Source of the DNA: Bacillota bacterium
GTDB taxonomy: Bacteria > Bacillota > Bacilli > Alicyclobacillales > SLC66
Length of the DNA stretch: 19,317 nucleotides
Assembly (NCBI GenBank): GCA_021821185.1
Contig: JAKACU010000035.1
Span: 1 to 19,317, forward strand
Reading direction: 5' to 3'
Made by a program: the position numbers and the translations under genes. Shown here piece after piece: positions 1 through 7,294 of the stretch (the first letter of the stretch is position 1; every line of letters starts with the position of its first letter). The notes under the pieces were generated by a model. The model saw nothing but the letters and a program-made list of their open reading frames with translations. It ran no database searches and was not told where the DNA came from.

Positions 1-6
1 TTTGAC

Positions 7-37
7 CAATGAAACACAATGCTGTTGTGTTTCATTG
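7..37. terminator. Perfect 13-bp inverted repeat, possible terminator
   Basis: CAATGAAACACAA (7-19) and its exact reverse complement (25-37) flank a 5-nt loop. On the plus strand a short T-rich stretch (TCTTT) follows, so it could terminate a gene entering from the left edge. The minus side has almost no T-run. It could also be the end of a mobile element. No adjacent gene is visible to decide this. Confidence 0.4.
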
Positions 38-291
38 TCTTTACACTCTGACATTCTAAAATATAATATGGTGGCACGCTAAAAAGTAAATATTTTTATA
101 ATTGTTCCTGATCAAGATATAAAATTATTGGTTATTTTACATTCTTTGATTTTATTGAAATAATGTAATTTATTTTTAGAGTATAAAAATATAAAATTAT
201 AAACGTTATTTATTTTTAGGTGATTTTGCGCTGCGCCTTTGTCAGCGAGTATCCTGAAATCGATTGTATGATGCCGCAGTTCATGGGATTG
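38..291. other. AT-rich non-coding stretch
   Basis: No credible reading frame is present. Positions about 60-220 are very A+T rich, unlike the rest of the window, and contain a 12-nt direct repeat ATTTATTTTTAG at 168-179 and 208-219, spaced 40 bp apart. It borders a decayed transposase, so it may be an old insertion junction. Low complexity alone could produce such a repeat. Confidence 0.4.
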
Positions 292-613
292 CTAATAGTA
301 ATACGTGGATCGTGATACCCCCACAATGCGTAGCACGAGCGTTGCGTGATACCCAGCTGTGATCCACTGGTGCGCAATGGCTACCTTTTCTGCAAGTGAG
401 GGTTGGTTTTTTTTACGAGGTCCCGAAGTATCACGATTTCTAAATCTTTTTCACCCAATAGCTTTTTCAATTGCCCATTTTCAAGATCGATTTTCCGATA
501 GTCCGTCACCAACTGCGCGTGTTCCTGCTGGGTGACATGCTGTAATTACCTGAGGCGATTGCTTGCTCCACCACTTGACGTTTAAACTCCGATGTAAACT
601 TCCTAGGTTCCAT
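292..613 (-). pseudogene. Decayed IS3-family transposase (orfA/orfB remnant)
   Basis: The ATG at 611-613 opens a frame beginning MEPRKFTSEFKRQVVEQAI, the typical N-terminus of an IS3-family OrfA helix-turn-helix protein. It runs only 35 residues, to a TGA near 506. A second frame then carries the OrfA C-terminal leucine-zipper region (ENGQLKKLLGEKDLEI, then ILRDLVKKTNP). A further frame resembles the OrfB start (KVAIAHQWITAGYHATLVLR, then GVSRSTYYY), which ends at a TAG at 292-294. The middle of OrfA (rest of the helix-turn-helix) and nearly all of OrfB with its DDE catalytic residues are missing. This is a dead insertion sequence remnant. The subgroup cannot be fixed from so little. Confidence 0.8.
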
Positions 614-946
614 TTGTACAACCTTCAATTTGATCATGTCACGAATTGCACTTCCGTAAAGCAACTGACGATGCACTTTTGGCCCTTAGTGCTAAAAAGA
701 GAGGACTCGACGATTTCTTAGTTGTCGAAGGACCTTGCGATGACGGAAAATATTTTCTTGTACGATGTTGATGATAGTTTCCGGTTGATTGCACAACAGC
801 ATGGTGCTAGTAGAGAGGGTCTTACAAAACTCTGGAATATGCCACTGAGGTGGTGCGTAGGGATGCGTTTCCCCCTGCTGTGTTGGGCTCGGAGCAGTCA
901 GGGAGATAAAACACTTCGCACGTTTGCCCGGTGCAACGAACAACGC
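614..946. other. Intergenic stretch with no supported gene
   Basis: This stretch of about 330 bp lies between the transposase remnant and the DUF1572 gene. The short frames on both strands have no ribosome binding site, no recognisable motif and an unconvincing composition. It probably contains the degraded left end of the insertion element and the 3' untranslated region of the DUF1572 gene. I found no clear terminator, RNA gene or repeat. Confidence 0.5.
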
Positions 947-1501
947 CTATTTCCCCTGTTTGCCAAATCGATTCTCCAAACTCATCAGATACTCTTTTGA
1001 CTTGCGACGAGGAATCGTCAGCGTCTCCCAATCTGCCCCCCGAATTTGTTTGGCCAGGTAGACGATCTGACCCGTATGGTATGATAGGTGATACACTTGC
1101 CGCTCAATTGCTTGGACTACGGAGTGCGGTTCTGAACGGATAGTCACGGTCTTCACCAAATCATCCGCTTCAAGAGCAGCAGCCGCCTCAAACAGCTTCT
1201 CCCATCCCGCTTCCCAAGCCGCCATCATCTCTTCACGGGATGTATATCCACCTTCAAACTCTCCATCCCGATTGCGGGTCGGTTTTTCGCCGTCCGTTGT
1301 GAGAAAGTCCGTCCATCTTGACATCATGTTGCCAGCCATGTGTTTCACGATGCATGCGATGCTGTTAGACTGTTCATCAGGTGTCCAATGCAGTTTCTCC
1401 AGGCTCAGTGGCTCCATCGCTCGCTCAGCAGTTTTCTTCATATTTTGAAAATTAACCAAGACAGCATCCAGATAGACAGGTCCTAGATCCATAGATCCCA
1501 T
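947..1501 (-). CDS. DUF1572 / DinB-like protein
   Basis: The 184-residue product resembles DUF1572 proteins of the DinB/YfiT-like four-helix-bundle superfamily. The fit comes from the segment KHMAGNMMSRWTDFLTTDGE near residues 53-72 and a C-terminal helix with YHLSYHTGQIVYLAKQ near 138-153. Histidines at about 54, 139 and 143 are placed as in the metal-binding triad of the DinB fold. Members are often thiol-dependent transferases or damage-inducible proteins, but the reaction of this subfamily is not established. The ATG start is supported by GAGGAGAG about 8 nt upstream. The gene stands alone between degraded sequence and a broken gene, and no link to the fluoride genes is evident. Confidence 0.85.
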   Translation of the reverse strand: MGSMDLGPVYLDAVLVNFQNMKKTAERAMEPLSLEKLHWTPDEQSNSIACIVKHMAGNMMSRWTDFLTTDGEKPTRNRDGEFEGGYTSREEMMAAWEAGWEKLFEAAAALEADDLVKTVTIRSEPHSVVQAIERQVYHLSYHTGQIVYLAKQIRGADWETLTIPRRKSKEYLMSLENRFGKQGK

Positions 1502-1664
1502 GTGTTTATCTCTCCTCTGACGATGCCCGAAACGTCAGGGTACTCGCACCCGCCTGCACAAGTGATTCACCCTGTTTCCGCCCGCGTCCTTTTTCCAGTA
1601 ATAATCTTGAATAATTACTATGTTCACCTATTTAGACATATCTCAATGCCGAAAGGCTATCTTA

Positions 1665-2090
1665 TTATGCTTTGCGCTTAATTGTTAGAAAAGACCGTTC
1701 AATATCATCAATTAATTCGGGTTGCCCCTCAAGGTTAACCATTATCAGAGGATTGAACCTGACTGTGAGATTCCTAGACTCCACGCGAACAACGGATCAA
1801 CATTTGACAGTAGGTTTAAGGTTTTTACCACGAAATAAGACTTGTCCGTCCTCAATGGAAACGCTGAAGGGGAACAAAGTTCTCCATAGTAAGAACGCAT
1901 CGTACACAATCACAAAAGCCAGTCCTGCATCAAACAAACTTGGTCCCTGATGCTGAATTCTGCGAAATACAAGTAGAGCAATACCGACAATAAATGCAAG
2001 ACTTTGTAGTATTGATGATGTCCAATAATTGCGTCTAACAGCAGCGGTTCTTATGATCACACCTCCCGCAATTATGCTTTTTGCAGTCAT
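1665..2090 (-). pseudogene. Small membrane protein gene with one in-frame TGA
   Basis: The frame from ATG 2090 encodes about 97 residues with two hydrophobic segments (SILQSLAFIVGIALLVF and LFDAGLAFVIVYDAFLLW). They are followed by a beta-strand-like tail (SVSIEDGQVLFRGKNLKP). It meets a TGA at 1797-1799. The same frame then stays open for 43 more codons with protein-like sequence (VESRNLTVRFNPLIMVNLEG, then IDDIERSFLTIKRKA) and ends at TAA 1665-1667. Two transmembrane helices plus a small cytoplasmic beta domain is a common plan for small Bacillota membrane proteins, so the gene looks like an intact one broken by a single nonsense codon. The exact start is uncertain, because GGGAGG lies inside the frame near 2060. 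I do not recognise the family. Confidence 0.55.
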
Positions 2091-2281
2091 GTTACTTGCG
2101 ATATCCAGACTCTTTATTGTCAGCTAGACATTGAAACGGATTAATATCACTTTTTGGTAATGCCGTTGTGTATGCTTAGCACTCCAAATGACGACATCTG
2201 CTTCTATGGGATTCATGAAAGATTGTACGGAATGACGGGATGTCAGATCTACCTGTATCGCTGTTGACATACTTTCACACA

Positions 2282-2539
2282 CTACGGCCCAATTTCGTCA
2301 TTACGCACCTCACGAAGAGCACCTTCATAGATTCCCTTGGCGCCTTTGGAAAAAACAGACAATAAAACCGACTGACCTGTACGCAAGTTTTCGGATGGGT
2401 GCTCAATCTCAAACCATGAGATTTCAGCAAGGGGTAAGAAAACCATTTCACCCTGCACATCCACCCATGCTCCTTGCTGATCAAGACTGCTTATCGTTCC
2501 TTGAAGGACGTCGCCTTTAGACCAATGCTTATCGGGCAT
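2282..2539 (-). CDS. Stand-alone S1-like domain protein
   Basis: This 85-residue protein is one S1/OB-fold-like module: GDVLQGTISSLDQQGAWVDV, then LAEISWFEIEHPSE, then a final strand ending ALREVR. The pattern matches S1 RNA-binding repeats (turn, GAWV strand, EIS motif). It is a close paralogue of the N-terminal domain of the class A pyrophosphatase at 10503-11249, with about 52 of the first 81 residues identical by eye. The start ATG follows AAAGGGAGA at good spacing. The gene is the last of the riboswitch-controlled mutS-like/crcB operon, 57 bp after the second crcB. Possible roles are RNA or nucleotide binding, or a partner or regulator of the pyrophosphatase. I cannot choose between these from sequence. 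Confidence 0.8.
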   Translation of the reverse strand: MPDKHWSKGDVLQGTISSLDQQGAWVDVQGEMVFLPLAEISWFEIEHPSENLRTGQSVLLSVFSKGAKGIYEGALREVRNDEIGP

Positions 2540-2596
2540 TCGAGTCTCCCTTTTACGAATTTCTATTTGTGAATTATGATGAAATGGCCATGGATT

Positions 2597-2974
2597 TTAA
2601 ATACTCTGCCCAATCCAAGCGCCCAGAAGTCCCATACCAAGGCTTGTGATTATATAGACAAACAAGGTTGTCATGGCCCTGCGATCCCGCAACGTAACAC
2701 TTTCATACATCCATGTTGAAAATGTTGTGTATGCCCCAATGAACCCAATACCTACGCCGCTTCGCAGCCAGTAGTCCAACAGATTGTTGGGTCGTGCGGT
2801 GGTATAGATAAAACCAAGCAAAAATGCGCCTGTAATATTGATCAAAAAAGTGGCAAGAGGAAAGTTTTTACGCCACCTAGCGTTGATGCGATTTGTGATG
2901 AAAAACCTGATACATGCGCCGATCATTCCGCCAAAAGCCACACCAGCCCATTCAATCAACGAAACTCTCTCCAT
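2597..2974 (-). CDS. crcB: Fluoride channel subunit CrcB/FluC (second copy)
   Basis: The 125-residue protein has four predicted membrane helices and the hallmarks of CrcB/FluC dual-topology fluoride channels: GGMIGACIRFF near the N-terminus, the pore asparagine in TFLINITGAFLLG, and IGAYTTFSTW in the third helix, where backbone groups form the central Na+ site. The usual TTFSTF (or TTFSSF) phenylalanine box reads TTFSTW here, so the second pore phenylalanine is Trp. The start at 2974 overlaps the preceding crcB by 23 bp. A TTG start at 2962, with GGAG upstream, is an alternative. Tandem unequal crcB genes usually encode a heterodimeric channel that exports F- passively and holds its cytoplasmic level down. 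It is co-transcribed from the riboswitch at 6671-6720. Confidence 0.95.
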   Translation of the reverse strand: MERVSLIEWAGVAFGGMIGACIRFFITNRINARWRKNFPLATFLINITGAFLLGFIYTTARPNNLLDYWLRSGVGIGFIGAYTTFSTWMYESVTLRDRRAMTTLFVYIITSLGMGLLGAWIGQSI

Positions 2975-3443
2975 CCTTCATTCCAAAATGATCAACCATC
3001 CGATTACGACTTGATTCGCCTTCTTGCAGCGATTCTTTTTGTTCACCAGCTAATCGGCTAGCCAATACGGCAAGAAAAAAGCCACCAATCACGCTCAAGG
3101 TAATATAAAGTCCAGCCATCATGATTTGCCCCTTCAATAACAGTGAATTGGTTTCAACTGCAAACGTGGAAAATGTAGTATAAGCGCCGATAACACCAGT
3201 ACCGATACCAGCTCTTAGCCACTGAGGGACTTTAAATCGCCAGATGGTAATCGTATAAAACCACGCTAAAGCAAAACTTCCCGACCAATTGATTAGCAAC
3301 GTAGCAACAGGAAACCCATATGACGCCGGCGTGATCATCTCGATTGTTTCACGCAACAAAGCACCTACTACACCGCCTACTGCCACAGCACCATATTGTG
3401 TAAAGCGCCGATACCACTTAGAATTCCTTTTTGTCACTTCCAT
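2952..3443 (-). CDS. crcB: Fluoride channel subunit CrcB/FluC (first copy)
   Basis: The 163-residue membrane protein belongs to the CrcB/FluC family. It shows GGVVGALLRE, the pore asparagine in VATLLINWSGSFALAW, and the GVIGAYTTFSTF signature with both phenylalanine-box residues intact. The frame is open further upstream, but the ATG at 3443 is chosen because AAGGTGG lies 7 nt before it and the protein then has normal family length. The C-terminus is about 25 residues longer and more hydrophilic (EQKESLQEGESSRN) than in the second copy, which it overlaps. It begins 79 bp after the mutS-like gene. No separate riboswitch or promoter is visible in that gap, so it is probably read as part of the same operon. 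Confidence 0.95.
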   Translation of the reverse strand: MEVTKRNSKWYRRFTQYGAVAVGGVVGALLRETIEMITPASYGFPVATLLINWSGSFALAWFYTITIWRFKVPQWLRAGIGTGVIGAYTTFSTFAVETNSLLLKGQIMMAGLYITLSVIGGFFLAVLASRLAGEQKESLQEGESSRNRMVDHFGMKDGESFVD

Positions 3444-3522
3444 ACGTTCGCCACCTTGTACTTGCACCCATTTGACATGGTAACATGCAGGACTTGTCCA
3501 AACAACACATCGACTTGGGCCG

Positions 3523-5016
3523 CTAGTTCGAGTTAAAGATCTTGCGATACAAATCATCTCCGTAACTGGTTTGCAACGGCTCACCCTCAATCAATTTAAA
3601 CGTACGTTCTCCATCCATTTGCCTTTGCGCGCGCAAGTACATCGTATTTTTCATCTTCTCATCGTAGAAACCACGAGCAAACTCATAGAAATGGGTAACA
3701 AAAAATACCTTGATCTGCTTTTCAACCAAAGCACGGCTTATCTGTCCTGCAATTTCTGAGCCTTCGCGCTCGTTGGTTGCAGCAAAAGATTCGTTAAATA
3801 GTATCATGCAGTTAGATGTGATATGATCTGCAATGTCGCTCATTCTGTTAAGTTCCTCATCAAGTTTCCCACTGTTCATCACAATATCCTCTTTGCGCTG
3901 AAAATGTGTGAAAAGTGCGTTGCAGATATTGGCTGAAAAAGACGTCGCCGGTACAAACAAACCGGATTGCATCATCAATTGAGATGATCCTATACTGCGC
4001 AAAAATGTGGATTTCCCCCCCTGATTAGCACCTGTTATGATCACAAAATCCATGTTGTCCGCAAACACATCGTTGCCCACAACCCTTTGTTCCATACTTA
4101 AAGCTAAACAGATGTCGTACAGCCCAAGGCTGCTTTCGCGCCGTTCGTTAAGCGCATATGGCACAGGAAAACACGTTGGTTCACCCTTGATCATAAGCTG
4201 CTCATACAAATTTAAACATCCTACATAAAAAGCCAACTCCGTGCGTAACGTGATAAAGAAGCTAAGAATATGATCAACCGCTTGAGCTAGAGCATTAGCA
4301 ACCAGATTGATACCCTTGTCTTTTAAGTCTGTCAACGCGCTAATGCCACTCTCATCACGATCACTGATCGATAACACATAAACGGGACGCTTGTTCATAA
4401 AGATCTGATCCATCCAATTGTGTTTCTTTGGTGGATGTTTGAGAAGTATATGATTGCTACCCTGATTCCCCACGCCCAATTGCACGCTGATCAACATCCC
4501 GTTGTGAAACTTCAATTCGTTTAGATGATTTTCGATGCGTGAGAAATAATCATCTGTAAGTTCCTTACCAAGCATGGTAAAAAAACGGGCAAATCCTTGC
4601 GATAAAAATTGATGGACATGTTCATCAGCAATGCTCCTAAGCTTCTTCATCATCCCCACAAACATTTGCATGACTTCGATGGAACGATGGAGTCTTGCAT
4701 CAGGATGTTCTCGAAAGATGTCCCGATTTTTCTTCTCATTGGCTATAGACTCTACGGCGATGTTATACATGGTTTGAATGATCGAGTCATTTTTGAGACA
4801 GTCCTGAAGAATGGATTGTCGATAGAGTATGGAATCGATATCCGTTAACCCCACCAAAACAGCATGCTTTGCAATGTCTAATAAAAACATATCATCGCGT
4901 GCCATCGCATTAAACAACGTGTCGAGTTGCAGATCCTGTATCAGTTCCGATTCATTAGACGGGTGTACTTTATCGAGGTCAAAATCATGATCCCGATGCA
5001 TCAGAAAAACATTCAT
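3523..5016 (-). CDS. MutS-like ATPase, second of pair
   Basis: The 497-residue protein has a C-terminal MutS-type ABC ATPase domain. Walker A is GANQGGKSTF near residue 328 and the Walker B region is MILFNESFAATNE near 403, with Asn in place of the first acidic residue of the usual LLDE. A late THFYEFA corresponds to the switch histidine. The N-terminal two-thirds is helical, like the MutS lever/core region. No mismatch-recognition domain (with its Phe-x-Glu motif) and no Smr nuclease domain are seen, so this is neither canonical MutS nor MutS2. Its ATG overlaps the stop of the upstream mutS-like gene (ATGA), which suggests coupled translation and a heterodimer. MutS-like genes are a known neighbour of crcB-motif riboswitches, but their task there is unknown. 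Confidence 0.85.
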   Translation of the reverse strand: MNVFLMHRDHDFDLDKVHPSNESELIQDLQLDTLFNAMARDDMFLLDIAKHAVLVGLTDIDSILYRQSILQDCLKNDSIIQTMYNIAVESIANEKKNRDIFREHPDARLHRSIEVMQMFVGMMKKLRSIADEHVHQFLSQGFARFFTMLGKELTDDYFSRIENHLNELKFHNGMLISVQLGVGNQGSNHILLKHPPKKHNWMDQIFMNKRPVYVLSISDRDESGISALTDLKDKGINLVANALAQAVDHILSFFITLRTELAFYVGCLNLYEQLMIKGEPTCFPVPYALNERRESSLGLYDICLALSMEQRVVGNDVFADNMDFVIITGANQGGKSTFLRSIGSSQLMMQSGLFVPATSFSANICNALFTHFQRKEDIVMNSGKLDEELNRMSDIADHITSNCMILFNESFAATNEREGSEIAGQISRALVEKQIKVFFVTHFYEFARGFYDEKMKNTMYLRAQRQMDGERTFKLIEGEPLQTSYGDDLYRKIFNSN

Positions 5017-6548
5017 CGCTGGATACGCTCCTTTAATGAACCATAGGTGAGCCGGTATTTTTCAGCGATCGACATCGCATAGGATCGTCCATTAGCAGGT
5101 CTTCTCACCACTTTAAAGGTACGCAAGTCAGGATTTTCAAAAACGATTGTGCTGATCATGCTCACAATACTTTGGCTTAACAAAACCAATTCGTCAATAA
5201 ATGTTACACAAATGCACAGCAAGTCCAATTGTATAATTTTATCCATGATCTTTTTACTCAGCAAAATGGCGTCTTGTAACGTTGTGGAGGTGAAAATTTC
5301 ATTCATGATAATGATGCTGTTAGGTGTAGCCTGAAGAAGGATACCGTGAATGCGTATCAAATCATCCTCCAATCTTCCGTGATACTCCTTGACATTTTCC
5401 TCCTTTTCAAAATGCGTAAATAACTGATCAAACAAAAAAAGTCGGGCCTTTTTGCCAGGGACAGGACATCCTAGGCTTGCCAGATAATGCAACTGGCCAA
5501 ACATCCGTGCAAATGTTGTTTTACCACCTTGATTTGGACCCGATATTACCAAAATGCGTTCCTGATCCCGCAAGGAAAAGTCGTTGCAAACGATCGACTC
5601 GTTTTCGTTCATAAGTTTTTTAGCTAGGGCTACATCAAATCCTTCGTCAACATAAACTTCCTTGTTTTGATCGGAAATTTGTGGATAGCAAAAATTCAAC
5701 CCTTTTCTCTTGAACATGGCGATATAGTCCAGATAGGCGACGTAAAATTGGACTTCACGATCAAACACGCGTAAAACTTCATCCAGATAATCTCTGTATT
5801 GCAGACAATAGTGATCCAGAATGAGAAAAGTATCAGGATATAACCGAACCACCAAAGCGAGAATTTCCTCTTCAACATGATTCATTTCTGAGCTTAGAGA
5901 AAACTGTACGCTGTAGTTCTTACCGTGGTCTTGTCTGAATTTTGCAAACGTATCGTTTACATCCTTTGCATAGTCCACTTCGGAATCATATTTCCGAACT
6001 CTGATCGTGTTTCCCTTTATCTCCAAACAATAGTGTACTTGGTCAAGAATTGCTTGCACATTCTTTGTCTCAGCCAGCAGTTTGACAAATTGATCTGACT
6101 TTTCATAGGCATCAACATATTCTCGAAAAGCCAAAAATCCGTGCGATGTGCAATGGGATATGGCCAAACCTTGTGCCAAACCCTGAACGTACTCGCAGTA
6201 AAGAGCCACTGTATCCAGAAACCAACGTTCTTTCTGGTATTTATTATGAAGCTTTTGTGCCATGGCAAGATGTTCACGCATGGTATGCATATTCTGCGCA
6301 AATGTCTTGATACACTCCATCAGAGTTGGATTTTCCAAATCCTGCATAACACCATGACGATACTGAATCACATCAATATCCCTCAGCGAATTAAAAAAGA
6401 ATGATTTCAAGTTGTACTCTTGTTTGCCAATTGTGATGGCATCGATTACCTGATCAAGATTGAGGTCGAGAAAACAGGCGGGCGATTCAAATGACTCCCT
6501 TGGCGACCCTACACTACCGTTTGGGAATAATATACTGGAAAAGATCAT
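5013..6548 (-). CDS. MutS-like ATPase, first of pair
   Basis: The 511-residue protein is related to its downstream neighbour. It has a helical N-terminal region, Walker A GPNQGGKTTF near residue 335 and Walker B SIIIMNEIFTST near 412, again with Asn-Glu rather than Asp-Glu. Between them, LFTHFEKEENVKEYHGRLEDD resembles the Q-loop/signature region and has a counterpart in the second protein (LFTHFQRKEDIVMNSGKLDEE). No DNA-mismatch-binding domain is visible. In the second protein the switch histidine is present (THFYEFA), while here the same place reads CVTFIDELVL, so the two active sites are unlikely to be equivalent. The ATG is preceded by AGGAGGG at 8 nt. It is the first gene after the fluoride riboswitch and terminator. 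Confidence 0.85.
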   Translation of the reverse strand: MIFSSILFPNGSVGSPRESFESPACFLDLNLDQVIDAITIGKQEYNLKSFFFNSLRDIDVIQYRHGVMQDLENPTLMECIKTFAQNMHTMREHLAMAQKLHNKYQKERWFLDTVALYCEYVQGLAQGLAISHCTSHGFLAFREYVDAYEKSDQFVKLLAETKNVQAILDQVHYCLEIKGNTIRVRKYDSEVDYAKDVNDTFAKFRQDHGKNYSVQFSLSSEMNHVEEEILALVVRLYPDTFLILDHYCLQYRDYLDEVLRVFDREVQFYVAYLDYIAMFKRKGLNFCYPQISDQNKEVYVDEGFDVALAKKLMNENESIVCNDFSLRDQERILVISGPNQGGKTTFARMFGQLHYLASLGCPVPGKKARLFLFDQLFTHFEKEENVKEYHGRLEDDLIRIHGILLQATPNSIIIMNEIFTSTTLQDAILLSKKIMDKIIQLDLLCICVTFIDELVLLSQSIVSMISTIVFENPDLRTFKVVRRPANGRSYAMSIAEKYRLTYGSLKERIQR

Positions 6549-6622
6549 GAAAGCGACCCTCCTGTCTCATCTAATCACATTCACTCCTTCAATCTTGATC
6601 AAATCATTAGACTGCACTCCAC

Positions 6623-6680
6623 AAAAATAACCCCAACAAGGAAACCTCTGACATTATGCAGAGGCGACTTGTAGGGGCTA
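6623..6680 (-). terminator. Riboswitch-linked intrinsic terminator before mutS-like operon
   Basis: Read on the minus strand, TAGCCCCTACAAG (6680-6668) pairs with CTTGTTGGGGTTA (6640-6628), with one G-T pair and one T-T mismatch. An inner CCTCTG/CAGAGG stem sits inside, and TTTTT (6627-6623) follows. The 5' arm contains the GCCCCTAC that closes the fluoride aptamer, so aptamer and terminator are mutually exclusive. This is the layout of an ON switch. Confidence 0.85.
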
Positions 6681-6720
6681 TCATCCCGAACATTGGGTAT
6701 CACACGAGCTCCATCGCGAT
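6671..6720 (-). ncRNA. Fluoride (crcB-motif) riboswitch, mutS-like/crcB operon
   Basis: The minus strand shows the crcB-motif order: CGCGATGGAGCTCGTG (first stem with its loop), a CCC/GGG second stem, then ATGATAGCCCCTAC, comparable to the conserved TGATGGC-n-TCTAC segment of known fluoride aptamers. The pseudoknot GGAGC with GCCCC has one mismatch and the first stem includes a G-T pair, so it is a weaker match than the copy at 18785-18833. The terminator overlapping its 3' end, and mutS-like and crcB genes downstream, support the call strongly. Confidence 0.85.
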
Positions 6721-6732
6721 TTAATTGGTTTT

Positions 6733-6761
6733 AGTATAGATTTTCTTTAGACTGAAGTCAA
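6733..6761 (-). promoter_or_regulatory. Sigma-A-type promoter for the mutS-like/crcB operon
   Basis: On the minus strand the -35 box TTGACT (6761-6756), a 17-bp spacer and the -10 box TATACT (6738-6733) lie just upstream of the riboswitch. Transcription would start about 6-10 nt before the aptamer. Confidence 0.8.
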
Positions 6762-6790
6762 TAATATGGCAATAATGTGTTGTTCGTCAA
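6761..6790 (-). promoter_or_regulatory. Possible second, upstream tandem promoter
   Basis: TTGACG (6790-6785), an 18-bp spacer and TATTAT (6766-6761) read on the minus strand. The -10 box abuts the -35 box of the proximal promoter (TATTATTGACT), so the two would compete or be used alternately. Only the boxes support it. Confidence 0.4.
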
Positions 6791-6921
6791 GAGCTACGCT
6801 TGAGAGCAGATGAGCAAAATCATGACGAACCTGCAGGCGTTAGGTCGTGATATGGCTCACACTAAGTCCATGCGATGTGCGTTAGAGTATGACCATCAGC
6901 ATGATGAAGGGACGATACACG

Positions 6922-7149
6922 ATGAAGGTCGTTGTGGTTTCTAAAAACTTACTCAATCCCATATCATTACCAGGAATGGGCCGAAGCATCGAATTCAACG
7001 GACTGTCGGAGCGCGAAATTCTTGAAATTCGTGCTGCGTTTTCCCAAAGGGAATTGTCTGTGGAATTTTCAGAGGAGCCCGGAATTCAGGTTCCCGTTAC
7101 ACAATTATGGGCAAACCCACACGCTTTACAAATCACCTTATTTATCTAG
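6922..7149 (+). CDS. Small hypothetical protein
   Basis: The 75-residue frame begins MKVVVVSKNLLNPISLPGMG and contains a plausible amphipathic helix (LSEREILEIRAAFSQRELSV). Composition is protein-like and AAGGGA lies 9 nt before the chosen ATG. No family is recognised, and no transmembrane segment or metal motif is visible. It is transcribed away from the riboswitch-controlled operon. It could be a small real gene or a chance frame. Confidence 0.4.
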   Translation: MKVVVVSKNLLNPISLPGMGRSIEFNGLSEREILEIRAAFSQRELSVEFSEEPGIQVPVTQLWANPHALQITLFI

Positions 7150-7294
7150 TATCACCTACATTAACCCACAGGCCATAAAGCGAACCGCGTAGCGGGAAGT
7201 ATATACATTTCCGGAGCGTAGCTTTGCGCCGAAACAATCGCCCGTCAATCCGTCAAAGCAAAACAGTGGGTGAAACCCTCGGTGTTTCGACAAG

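Noticed and set aside
722..1143. Short plus- and minus-strand frames near 0.7-1.1 kb
   Set aside because: They have no ribosome binding site or motif. Part overlaps the 3' end of the DUF1572 gene in antisense.
3444..3590. Longer N-terminus for the first CrcB
   Set aside because: It overlaps the mutS-like stop, lacks a membrane or family motif, and AAGGTGG precedes the ATG at 3443.
3523..6548. Canonical MutS1 or MutS2 mismatch repair proteins
   Set aside because: They are too short, with no mismatch-binding domain, no Smr domain and an altered Walker B.
6782..6830. 8-bp inverted repeat GTTCGTCA / TGACGAAC
   Set aside because: The arms are short with a 33-bp gap and no T-run. One arm overlaps the possible upstream -35 box, so an operator is conceivable but not supported.
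6810..6944. 44-codon plus-strand frame starting at 6810
   Set aside because: The ribosome binding site is weak, no family is recognised, and it overlaps the start of the better 6922 frame.
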